From assembly GCF_026339955.1 (NCBI RefSeq), contig NZ_JAPEPW010000001.1:6097001-6161000 (forward strand): a stretch of 64,000 nucleotides of DNA, written 5' to 3'. The position numbers and the translations under genes are program-made. This DNA is from Streptomyces sp. NBC_01549. Its GTDB lineage: Bacteria; Actinomycetota; Actinomycetes; Streptomycetales; Streptomycetaceae. The notes under the pieces are model-generated. The model ran no database searches. It saw only the letters and a program-made list of their open reading frames with translations, and was not told the DNA's origin. Within the stretch, counting starts at the first letter, position 1, and each line of letters starts with the position of its first letter. Shown here piece after piece: positions 24,248 through 32,211 of this stretch.

Positions 24248-24379
24248 CCAAGGGGTGACGCGACCCGCCACGGGACTCCTGGTGGGACCCCTTCCGGTGC
24301 TGCTCCGAAGGTCCCTCCCGGGGGCCGCTCGGCTGGTCGGAGCCACCCTCTGACATCGGGTAATGTTCTCCCTGCGCCC

Positions 24380-24451
24380 GGGCGATTAGCTCAGCGGGAG
24401 AGCGCTTCGTTCACACCGAAGAGGTCACTGGTTCGATCCCAGTATCGCCCA
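24380..24451 (+). tRNA. tRNA-Val(CAC), copy 1
   Basis: 72-nt cloverleaf: acceptor GGGCGAT/ATCGCCC, anticodon stem CTTCG/CGAAG, loop TTCACAC (anticodon CAC), T-arm GGTTCGATCC. CCA is encoded at 24452-24454. Near-identical to the copy at 35225-35296. Confidence 0.95.
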
Positions 24452-24461
24452 CCAGTACGAG

Positions 24462-24501
24462 AGGCGGCCCAGTTCCACGCGATGCGTGGACAGGGCCGCC
24501 T
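24462..24501 (+). terminator. Terminator of tRNA-Val(CAC) copy 1
   Basis: AGGCGGCCC pairs with GGGCCGCCT, and an inner stem TCCACGC/GCGTGGA stacks inside; followed by TCGTCATTT. Confidence 0.7.
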
Positions 24502-24639
24502 TCGTCATTTCCGCACAACCCCGCGGGGGTATGAGGCCGCGACCAGCGGCACGTGAGCCTCCGGTTCCACGTGCGAAATCCAAGAGCCCGAGGCCCGAGG
24601 TGCGCCCCACGGCGCCGACGGACCGCACTCCGTGGCGAT

Positions 24640-24735
24640 ACCAGTTACCGGAACCCAGTTACCGGAACCCAGGTTCGGGTAACTAGGTGCCGGAACCCGG
24701 TATCGGTACACGTACCGAGTTCCGGTACCCGCGCG
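24640..24735. repeat. Cluster of nested inverted repeats
   Basis: GTTACCGGAACC (24658-24669) faces GGTTCGGGTAAC (24672-24683) with one mismatch; GTTACCGGAACCCA also occurs directly upstream. CCGGAAC (24690-24696) pairs with GTTCCGG (24719-24725), enclosing TCGGTAC/GTACCGA (24703-24718). AT content is higher than around it. Confidence 0.65.
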
Positions 24736-24940
24736 GGCGTCGGAATCCGAGCCGCAGTCCGGATCGCGGCAGCCATCGGAATCGGCGCCGACGCCCTCGC
24801 CCTCTCCAGCACCCGCCACGCAGGCGACGGTGCCCCCTCCCGGCGCCCCCGCACCGCCCCGCCGACCAGGGCTAACGCCCGCCCATCGCGAGCAAGCCAC
24901 CGTTCTTCGGACACGCACCCGTCACCCGCACCGGCGCGAC

Positions 24941-25080
24941 TCACCCAGGCCGCCCGAGACCTTCCCAGGCCGCCCGAGACCTTCCCAAGCCGCCCGAGAC
25001 CTTCCCAAGCCGCCCGAGACCCTCCCAAGCCGGCCGAGACCCTCCCAAGCCGGCCGAGACTCGCCCGGGCCGGCTCGGCC
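24941..25080. repeat. 20-bp tandem repeat, about six copies
   Basis: The unit CGCCCGAGACCTTCCCAAGC repeats from 24951 to 25070 in six imperfect copies, with degenerate ends at each side; later copies drift to CGGCCGAGACCCTCCCAAGC. The period is not a multiple of three. Confidence 0.85.
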
Positions 25081-25553
25081 GCCCCGGACTCACCGGGGAC
25101 CGCTCGACCAGCCGGGACGCGCCTCAAACCGGCCCGGACCCGGCGACCCCGGAACCCGCCCCTCTCACCCACCTGCAGACCCCGCCGAGCCCGCCGAACC
25201 CCCTTGCGGACGCCCGTCCCGGCCCGCCGCCCCGCGTCCCCCCTCGCCCCGATCACACCCAACACCATCCATGTGTGCGCCAGTTCGGCCAACACTCCCT
25301 CGCGAAGGCCCACCCCACACCCCCTCACTCTCGGTGTGCGCAGCCCTCGTTCGCGTCCGTCCCGTGCCCGCATCCCCGTCCGTGCGGCAGTTGTTTTCGG
25401 CCCGTCCCGACGATCGCCCGACCCGTCGTTTTTCGTTCGACATCCCGACCGTACGCCCCGGACCTGCACACTCGGGCACTCCCGTCGGCGCGGCACCCCC
25501 AACACCCGTCGCCGCGCGGCCGAACCGTGTCACATCAATTCCTGTCCGAATCA

Positions 25554-25582
25554 TTGACGCGCCTGGAAGCCCTCCGTACCTT
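25554..25582 (+). promoter_or_regulatory. Sigma-70-type promoter of the sugar ABC operon
   Basis: TTGACG (25554-25559), a 17-nt spacer and TACCTT (25577-25582). Predicted transcript start near 25589, directly before the LacI-like operators. Confidence 0.65.
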
Positions 25583-25589
25583 GTGCCAG

Positions 25590-25613
25590 CAAGCGCTTAC
25601 TTGAAACGATTCA
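25590..25613 (+). promoter_or_regulatory. Two LacI-family-type operators
   Basis: AAGCGCTT (25591-25598) and TGAAACGATTCA (25602-25613) are palindromes of the LacI/GalR type, the second with the central CG. They sit at the predicted transcript start, a position fitting repression until the sugar ligand is present. No LacI gene is in the window. Confidence 0.6.
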
Positions 25614-25647
25614 CGCAGCGACACCGACGTCGCGAGGAGGCCCGACT

Positions 25648-26937
25648 GTGGGAAACAACGGGAGTGTTGAGAGGCGTACGGTCCTCAAGGCGGCCGGAGC
25701 TTCACTGGCCGCGCTGGGGCTGGCCGCGACGACGGGCTGCGGCGGGGACAGCGGCAGTTCCGGGGACGGGACGGTCACGATCCGGTACGCCTGGTGGGGT
25801 GCCGACGAGCGGGCGAAGCGGATCAACCAGTCCATCGCGCTCTTCGAGAAGAAGTACCCGAAGATCAAGGTGAAGACCGACTTCCAGGATTATGTGGCCT
25901 TTTGGGAGAAGTTCCAGACCCAGGCCGCCGGTGGAAATCCCCCGGACGTATTCCAGAACGCGGTCGGATTCCTGCGGAAGTACGACAAGAGAGGTGTGCT
26001 GCTCGACCTCAGGACTCAGATAGACGCGGGAAATCTGAGCCTCGACAACTTCCGTGCCGGAGTCGAGAAGGTGGGCCAGGTCGACGGAAAGCAGCTCGGT
26101 ATTCCGGTCGGATCCAACACCATGTCACTTGTCATCGACGAGAAGGTGTTTGAGAAGGCGGGCATCAATCCGAAGCAGGGCTGGACCTGGGACGAGTACT
26201 TCGCCGCTCTGAAGAAGATCCACGATACCCAGAAGCTGCCCGGCGACACCGGCTACTTCGGCATCATGTACCTGTACGACCTCTACCTCAGGCAGAACGG
26301 CAAGGCGTTCTTCACCAAGGACGGACTCGGTTTCGACGAGGCCGACCTGACGGAGTGGTGGACGGACGCCTACAACCGCGTCAAGGCCGGCATCATCACC
26401 GACCCCAAGCGGGTCGAGCAGGACAAGCCCAAGTCCTCGCTCTCGGCCGCCCACGGCGCCTCCGAGTTCACCTGGGACAACTTCACGGTCCGCTACTCGG
26501 CCGAGGGCACCAGCACCTACGGTCTCGCGCCGATCCCCACCACCGACGGCAAGCAGACCGGCCAGTACCTCGCCTCCCTGATGCTGAGCGCCTCCGCCCA
26601 CACCAAGCACCCCAAGGAGGTCGCGCAGTTCATCGACTTCATGGTCCACGACCCCGAGGTCGGCAAGATCATGGGCTACGACCGCGGCATCCTCGCGACC
26701 ACCGAGCAGTTCGACGCATACAAGCCGACCGACGCGCCCAACCAGGCCATCGCGAAGTACGAGACGGACGTCGCCGCGGCCGGAGTGCTCGGCACCATCA
26801 CCCCGCACCCGGCGGGCGCCGACACCTGTGAGGCCGCCTTCCTGCGCATCGCCGGTGACATGTCGCAGGGCACGACCAAGGTCGCCGACGCGGTCAAGCA
26901 GTTCTTCTCCGAGGCGAAGACCGCCCTCGCCTCCTGA
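25648..26937 (+). CDS. Extracellular sugar-binding lipoprotein of an ABC importer
   Basis: 429 residues. The N-terminus has a twin-arginine motif (ERRTVLK, Arg9-Arg10), a hydrophobic stretch and a lipobox ending in Cys31 (TTGC), so it is probably a Tat-exported lipoprotein. The mature part is a family-1 solute-binding protein (YAWWGADERAKRINQS, NPPDVFQNAVGF, GWTWDEYF). GTG 25648 follows GCGAGGAGGCC. It leads an operon with two permeases, a YesL-like protein and a YetA-like protein, so the ligand is probably a plant cell-wall oligosaccharide such as a rhamnogalacturonan fragment (inference). Confidence 0.88.
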   Translation: MGNNGSVERRTVLKAAGASLAALGLAATTGCGGDSGSSGDGTVTIRYAWWGADERAKRINQSIALFEKKYPKIKVKTDFQDYVAFWEKFQTQAAGGNPPDVFQNAVGFLRKYDKRGVLLDLRTQIDAGNLSLDNFRAGVEKVGQVDGKQLGIPVGSNTMSLVIDEKVFEKAGINPKQGWTWDEYFAALKKIHDTQKLPGDTGYFGIMYLYDLYLRQNGKAFFTKDGLGFDEADLTEWWTDAYNRVKAGIITDPKRVEQDKPKSSLSAAHGASEFTWDNFTVRYSAEGTSTYGLAPIPTTDGKQTGQYLASLMLSASAHTKHPKEVAQFIDFMVHDPEVGKIMGYDRGILATTEQFDAYKPTDAPNQAIAKYETDVAAAGVLGTITPHPAGADTCEAAFLRIAGDMSQGTTKVADAVKQFFSEAKTALAS

Positions 26938-27905
26938 TGGGAACCGCCGTGACGCTCGTCAAGGACTCTCCGCCCGACGCCCCGGAGATACGTCCCGAGG
27001 CCCCCGCCGCCAAGAGGCGGCGGGGCCGCCGGGAAAACCTCGCCGGCTATCTCTTCATGTCCCCGTGGATCGCGGGCTTCCTGCTGCTGACCGCGGGCCC
27101 GATGGCCGCCTCCCTCTACTTCGCCTTCACCGACTACAACCTCTTCAATTCGCCGAAGTGGATCGGCTTCGACAACTTCACCACGATGTTCCACGACCCC
27201 CGGTGGCAGAAGTCGGTCGAGGTGACGGCCAAGTACGTCATCATCGGCACCCCGCTCAAGCTGCTGCTGGCGCTCGGGGTGGCTCTGCTGCTCGCGCAGA
27301 GCCGCCGCGGACAGGCCTTCTACCGGGCCGCGTTCTACGCCCCCTCGCTCATCGGCGCGAGCGTCTCCGTCGGGTTCGTGTGGCGCGCGCTCTTCTCCGA
27401 CGACGCCATCGTGGACCGTACGCAGTCGTTCCTCGGCGTCCACACGGGAGGCTGGGTCGGCGACCCGAACTGGGTGCTCTACAGCCTGGTCGCACTCACC
27501 GTCTGGCAGTTCGGCGCACCCATGGTGATCTTCCTCGCCGGGCTCAAGCAGGTGCCGAGGGAGCTGTACGAGGCCGCCGAGGTGGACGGCGCCGGACCGC
27601 TGCGTCGGTTCTGGAACATCACCCTGCCGATGATCTCGCCGGTGCTCTTCTTCAACGTGCTCCTGGAGACCATCCACTCCTTCCAGATCTTCGGCTCGGC
27701 GTACGTGGTCTCCAACGCCTCCTGCGGACCGGCGGACGCCACGCTCGTCTACACCTGCTACCTGTACCAGAAGGGCTTCAAGGAGTCCCAGATGGGCTTC
27801 GCGTCCGCCATGGCCTGGATGCTGCTGCTCGCCGTGGCGCTGGTGACGGCCGTCCTCTTCTGGTCCCAGAAGCGGTGGGTGCACTACGAGGAGGACGCCC
27901 GATGA
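26937..27905 (+). CDS. Sugar ABC transporter permease 1 (MalF/UgpA type)
   Basis: 322 residues, six predicted transmembrane helices, with the EAA coupling loop EAAEVDGAGPLRRFWNITLP in the last third. The ATG overlaps the stop of the binding-protein gene (TGATG) and its own stop overlaps the second permease start, so the three are coupled. No ATPase gene is in the operon; streptomycete sugar importers commonly share the MsiK ATPase. Confidence 0.9.
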   Translation: MGTAVTLVKDSPPDAPEIRPEAPAAKRRRGRRENLAGYLFMSPWIAGFLLLTAGPMAASLYFAFTDYNLFNSPKWIGFDNFTTMFHDPRWQKSVEVTAKYVIIGTPLKLLLALGVALLLAQSRRGQAFYRAAFYAPSLIGASVSVGFVWRALFSDDAIVDRTQSFLGVHTGGWVGDPNWVLYSLVALTVWQFGAPMVIFLAGLKQVPRELYEAAEVDGAGPLRRFWNITLPMISPVLFFNVLLETIHSFQIFGSAYVVSNASCGPADATLVYTCYLYQKGFKESQMGFASAMAWMLLLAVALVTAVLFWSQKRWVHYEEDAR

Positions 27906-28774
27906 GCACCACCCTGCGCAAGCCCCTCGAAGCCGGCAGCCGCAAGCGCACCGGCTCGCTGGTCTGGCACATCGGCGCCCTGCTGATCCTCGCGGTCGTC
28001 CTCTACCCCGTCATCTGGGTCATCGGCGCCTCGTTCAAGCCCAGCCGGGAGATCATCGGCAGCCTGGACCTGTTCCCGACCAGTCCCGTCCTCGGCAACT
28101 TCAAGGGCCTGGCTGACGGCATCGCGGACATCTCGATCGCGACCTTCTTCCAGAACTCCCTCTTCTACGCGCTCGGCTCCGTCGTCGGCATCGTCATCTC
28201 CTGCTCGCTGACGGCCTACGCCTTCGCCAAGATCCGGTTCGCCGGCCGGAACCTGCTGTTCTCCCTCATGATCGGCACGCTTCTGCTGCCGTATCACGTG
28301 CTGCTCATCCCGCAGTACGTGATGTTCCAGAAGATGGAGCTGATCAACACCTACATTCCGCTGCTGATCGGCAAGTACCTGGCCACCGAGGCGTTCTTCG
28401 TCTTCCTCATGGTGCAGTTCATGCGGAACCTGCCGCGCGAGCTGGACGAGGCGGCCCGGCTCGACGGCTGCGGCCATCTGCGGATCTACTGGTCGATCGT
28501 GCTGCCGCTGTCCCGGCCCGCGCTCATCACCAGCGCGATCTTCACTTTCATCAACGCCTGGAACGACTTCATGGGCCCGCTGATCTACCTCAACGAGCCC
28601 GGCAAGTACACGGTCTCGCTCGGCATGATGATGTTCCGCGACCAGGAGGGCGTCGCCAACTACGGCGGCATGATCGCGATGTCGCTGGTCGCGCTGCTGC
28701 CCGTGCTGCTGTTCTTCCTCGCCTTCCAGCGGTATCTGATCGACGGTATGGCGACCTCCGGATTGAAGGGCTGA
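27902..28774 (+). CDS. Sugar ABC transporter permease 2 (MalG/UgpE type)
   Basis: 290 residues, six predicted helices, coupling loop EAARLDGCGHLRIYWSIVLP. ATG 27902 overlaps the upstream stop as ATGA. Forms the membrane channel with permease 1. Confidence 0.9.
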   Translation: MSTTLRKPLEAGSRKRTGSLVWHIGALLILAVVLYPVIWVIGASFKPSREIIGSLDLFPTSPVLGNFKGLADGIADISIATFFQNSLFYALGSVVGIVISCSLTAYAFAKIRFAGRNLLFSLMIGTLLLPYHVLLIPQYVMFQKMELINTYIPLLIGKYLATEAFFVFLMVQFMRNLPRELDEAARLDGCGHLRIYWSIVLPLSRPALITSAIFTFINAWNDFMGPLIYLNEPGKYTVSLGMMMFRDQEGVANYGGMIAMSLVALLPVLLFFLAFQRYLIDGMATSGLKG

Positions 28775-28776
28775 GA

Positions 28777-29397
28777 ATGGCCACCACTCAGCCGCGGGCG
28801 GAGGCGAAGCGGCGGGCGAAGGCGCGCCGGGCAGCCCGCGAATCGGTCTTCGCGGAGCGGTTCGCCGTGTTCGCGGAGTGTCTGCTCACCGGGGTGTGGA
28901 TCGCGGTGGCCTCGCTGCCGCTCGTCACCTACCCCGCCGCGTTCGCCGCCGGTGCACGGCATCTACGGCGGCGTACGTCCCACGAGGCGGGCGGCCTTCG
29001 GGAGTTCCTCGCCGACTTCCGGGCCGCCGTCCGGGGCGGCTGGATCGCCGGGGTCGCCGGCTGGGCCGCGGCCGCCTCGGTCTGGGTGGACGTCCAGGCC
29101 GTGCGCGCCGGGATCCCCGGCGGCCCGCTCGTCGGGGCCGTGGGTCTGTTCGCCCTGCTCGGCCTCGCTGTCGCCGGGCTGCGCGCGGCGGCCGTCTGGG
29201 AGCCGGACGCCTCCTGGCGGGTGCTGCTGGCGGAGGCCGGACGCCGTACGGTCCTCGACCCGGCCGGGTCCTTCCTGCTCGTCGGTGGACTGGCCGTGGT
29301 GGCCTGCTCCGCCTTCTTCGTCGCGCCGCTCGCGGTCCCCGTCCTGGGGGCCGTCGCGGCGGCGGCCGTGGCCGTCGAAGGGCGCTACCGCCGCTGA
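28777..29397 (+). CDS. YesL/DUF624-like membrane protein
   Basis: 206 residues with a basic N-terminus and about five hydrophobic helices; the pattern FAVFAECLLTGVWIAVASLPLVTYPAAFAAG resembles the opening of YesL/DUF624 proteins, which accompany sugar ABC transporters. It starts 3 nt after permease 2, so it is in the same operon. Role unknown, perhaps assembly or regulation of the transporter. Confidence 0.65.
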   Translation: MATTQPRAEAKRRAKARRAARESVFAERFAVFAECLLTGVWIAVASLPLVTYPAAFAAGARHLRRRTSHEAGGLREFLADFRAAVRGGWIAGVAGWAAAASVWVDVQAVRAGIPGGPLVGAVGLFALLGLAVAGLRAAAVWEPDASWRVLLAEAGRRTVLDPAGSFLLVGGLAVVACSAFFVAPLAVPVLGAVAAAAVAVEGRYRR

Positions 29398-29475
29398 GCT
29401 CTTCGCAGGTCGGCGCCCTGGCGTCGTACCTCTCTCTGTCATGCCCCTGACTTCCCCGCACGGAAAGGAAAGGCC

Positions 29476-32208
29476 ATGTCTCCCATCCCCCGCAGGTCCC
29501 TTCTCAAGGCGGCCGCCGTCGCCGGAGCCGCCGCACAGTTCAGCTGGGCCCTGGGAAGCACGAACGCGCAGGCCGCCGCCAGATCCGAGGCCGCCGACAC
29601 CGACCCTGTGACCCTGGACTGGCTGGAGGACGGCGGTCTCGGCGCCGCCCCCGGCTCGACCGTCGGCGTGCCCTGGCCGAAGGGCGCCTATCAGCGGGAC
29701 CAGACCTTCGCGCTCACGGACGGCGAGGGCAAGGACGTGCCGGTGCAGTCCTGGCCGATCGGGTACTGGCCGGACGGCTCCCTCAAGTGGACCGCGCACG
29801 CCGTCAGTTCCGGTTCCGGGAAGCTCACGCTCGCCGCCGGTACGCCCACCGCCCCCGACAAGAAGGTGACCGTCGACAAGCACGGCGGCACCGTCGACAT
29901 CTCGACCGGGGTCATCACCGCGAAGATCGGCAAGAGCGGCTCCACGCTCGTCAAATCGGTGAAGCGCGGTTCTACCGAGATCGCCAAGGACGGCCGGCTG
30001 GTGCTGATCCGCCAGCCCGAGATCGAGGACGAGGACCAGGGCGCGGAGAAGTACGAGCGGTTCGAGAGCGTCATCGGTGAGGTCACGGTCGAGCAGGAGG
30101 GGCCGGTCCGTGCCGTCGTCCGCATCGACGGCAAGCACCGTAAGGGCGACCGCAGTTGGCTGCCGTTCTCGGTCCGCCTGTACTTCTACGCCGGCGCCGA
30201 CTCCTTCCGGATGGTGCACACCATCACCTTCGACGGGAAGCAGGAGCCGGGGAAGACGAGCGGAGACTTCATCCGCGGGCTCGGCGTCCGCTTCAACGTG
30301 CCGATGCGCGACGCGGCGTACGACCGGCACATCCGCATCGGCGGCGACGGCTCCGGTCTGCTGCGGGAGGCCGTGCAGGGCATCACCGGTCTGCGCCGCG
30401 ACCCGGGCGCGGCCGTGCAGGCGGCACAGTTCGCGGGGGAGAAGCTGCCCGACCCGTCCACCTGGGACCAGCGGGTGACGACACGGCTGCAGTACATCCC
30501 CGAGTGGGGCGACTACACCCTCTCGCAGCTCTCCGCGGACGGCTTCACCCTGCGCAAGCGCACCAAGAAGGGCCACGGCTGGATCGGCGCGGGCGGCGGC
30601 CGCCGGGCGAGCGGGTTCGGTTACGTCGGCGGGGCGAGCGGCGGCCTCTCCTTCGGCCTCAGGGACTTCTGGGAGAAGTACCCGGCTCAGCTCGACATCC
30701 GCGACGCGGCGACCGACGAGGCCGAGGTCACCCTCTGGCTCTGGTCGCCCGAGGCACAGCCCATGGACCTGCGCTTCTACCACGACGGCATGGGCCAGGA
30801 CACCTACGCCGAACAGCTCGAAGGCCTCAACATCACCTACGAGGACTACGAACCCGAGTTCGGCACCCCGTACGGCATCGCCCGCACCTCCGAACTCCTC
30901 TTCTGGGCCAACGAGTCGACGCCCACGCCCGGGACGCTCGCCGAACAGGTCGCGGCCGTACGGGTGTTGCCGCAGCTCGCCGCCTCGCCCAAGCAGCTCA
31001 TCAAGGCCAAGGTCTTTGGCGGCCTCTTCTCCGAGCCGGACCGCTCCACCGCCGCCAAGGCGAAGATCGAGGACCACCTCGACTTCCTCTTCACCTATTA
31101 CAAGGACCAGGTGGAGATGCGCCGTTGGTACGGCTTCTGGGACTACGGCGACTTCATGCACTCCTACGACACCGTGCGCCACCAGTGGCGCTACGACGTC
31201 GGCGGCTACGCGTGGGACAACTCCGAGCTGTCGCCCGACATCTGGCTGTGGATGGCCTATCTCCGCTCGGGCCGCTCGGACATCTTCCGCTTCGCCGAGG
31301 CGCTCACCCGGCACACCGGCGAGGTCGACGTCTACCACCTCGGCCAGTGGGCGGGCCTCGGCACCCGGCACGGCGTGCAGCACTACGCCGACAGCGCCAA
31401 ACAGCAGCGCATCGCCAACACCACATACCGCCGCTACTACTACTACCTCACCGCCGACGAGCGGGTCGGCGACCTCATGCACGCCAACGTCGACTCCGAC
31501 GAGACGTTCCTCGTCCTCGACCCGATCCGCAAGATCCGCACCGAGCCGTACACCCCCGACCGGCACGCCCTGTCCATCGGCTTCGGCACCGACTGGAGCG
31601 GTCTGGTCTCGGCCTGGCTCACGGAGTGGGAGCGCAAGGGCCCGAAGTGGGAGAAGGCCAAGGCGCGCGTGCTGTCGACGATGGAGACGATCGCCGCACA
31701 GCCCAACGGCTTCGTCCAGGGCAGTGGGCTCTACGACCTCGACACCGGCAGGTTCGCCATCGCCTCCGCGCCGGTCGTGTCGGTCTCGCACCTCTCCGCC
31801 GTCTTCGGCCTCAACGAACTGTGCGCCGAGCTGATCGACCTGGTCGACGTGCCGAAGTTCAAGGAGGTCTACCTCGACTACTGCCGCTACTTCAACGCCA
31901 CCAAGACCGAACAGGCGGCACGCTACGGCTCCAACTTCGGCTCCCTGCTGCTGTTCCAGGGCCACTCGCGCCTCGACGCGTACGCCGCCGTCCAGACCGG
32001 CGACGCGACGCTCGCCAAGCGCGCGTGGACGAAGTTCTACAGCTCCGACGGCTACATGGAGTCTTCGCCGTGGAAGACCGAGCCGCTGAGCGGCCCGGTC
32101 ACGCTGGTTCCCGGCAGCGAGGCCAACTGGGTCAGTTCGAACGACAGCGCCCTGTACGGCCTCGCCGCCATCGAGAACCTGGCACTGCTCGGCGACAAGA
32201 TGCCCTAA
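29476..32208 (+). CDS. Secreted YetA/PcRGLX-like protein, possible exo-rhamnogalacturonan lyase (PL26-like)
   Basis: A 910-residue protein with a Tat signal (RRSLLKAAAVAGAA, mature from about residue 35). The N-terminal part (about 40-130; GVPWPKGAY, VQSWPIGYWPDGSLKW) looks like the RIFT-barrel domain of the PcRGLX/YetA family, followed by a beta-sandwich (to about 480) and a helical toroid with aromatic-rich repeats (RRWYGFWDYGDFMHSYD, WDNSELSPDIWLWMAYL, HLGQWAGLGTRHGVQHY). In B. subtilis yetA ends the rhamnogalacturonan-utilisation yes cluster with yesL and yesOPQ; the same set is seen here. ATG preceded by GGAAAGGAAAGG. Assignment is by remembered family features; substrate and catalytic residues are not established. 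Confidence 0.75.
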   Translation: MSPIPRRSLLKAAAVAGAAAQFSWALGSTNAQAAARSEAADTDPVTLDWLEDGGLGAAPGSTVGVPWPKGAYQRDQTFALTDGEGKDVPVQSWPIGYWPDGSLKWTAHAVSSGSGKLTLAAGTPTAPDKKVTVDKHGGTVDISTGVITAKIGKSGSTLVKSVKRGSTEIAKDGRLVLIRQPEIEDEDQGAEKYERFESVIGEVTVEQEGPVRAVVRIDGKHRKGDRSWLPFSVRLYFYAGADSFRMVHTITFDGKQEPGKTSGDFIRGLGVRFNVPMRDAAYDRHIRIGGDGSGLLREAVQGITGLRRDPGAAVQAAQFAGEKLPDPSTWDQRVTTRLQYIPEWGDYTLSQLSADGFTLRKRTKKGHGWIGAGGGRRASGFGYVGGASGGLSFGLRDFWEKYPAQLDIRDAATDEAEVTLWLWSPEAQPMDLRFYHDGMGQDTYAEQLEGLNITYEDYEPEFGTPYGIARTSELLFWANESTPTPGTLAEQVAAVRVLPQLAASPKQLIKAKVFGGLFSEPDRSTAAKAKIEDHLDFLFTYYKDQVEMRRWYGFWDYGDFMHSYDTVRHQWRYDVGGYAWDNSELSPDIWLWMAYLRSGRSDIFRFAEALTRHTGEVDVYHLGQWAGLGTRHGVQHYADSAKQQRIANTTYRRYYYYLTADERVGDLMHANVDSDETFLVLDPIRKIRTEPYTPDRHALSIGFGTDWSGLVSAWLTEWERKGPKWEKAKARVLSTMETIAAQPNGFVQGSGLYDLDTGRFAIASAPVVSVSHLSAVFGLNELCAELIDLVDVPKFKEVYLDYCRYFNATKTEQAARYGSNFGSLLLFQGHSRLDAYAAVQTGDATLAKRAWTKFYSSDGYMESSPWKTEPLSGPVTLVPGSEANWVSSNDSALYGLAAIENLALLGDKMP

Positions 32209-32211
32209 GGC

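Larger units (their letters stand above)
24455..25553. other. About 1.1 kb of non-coding, repeat-rich DNA
   Basis: Apart from the tRNA terminator, a palindrome cluster (24640-24735) and a 20-bp tandem repeat (24941-25080), I see no gene. Frames on both strands are open but read as Pro/Arg/Ala-rich nonsense, and the 20-nt repeat period would break any frame. The last part leads into the promoter of the sugar ABC operon. Confidence 0.6.

Noticed and set aside
24941..25080. CRISPR array
   Set aside because: The 20-nt units are directly adjacent with no spacers, and there are no cas genes.
24553..25557. Long plus- and minus-strand open frames in the 1.1-kb gap
   Set aside because: Pro/Arg/Ala-rich translations, broken by a 20-nt repeat period, without motifs or ribosome binding sites.
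28963..31965. A 1000-residue open frame antisense to the YetA-like gene
   Set aside because: Shadow frame with Val/Gly/Arg bias and no recognisable domain.
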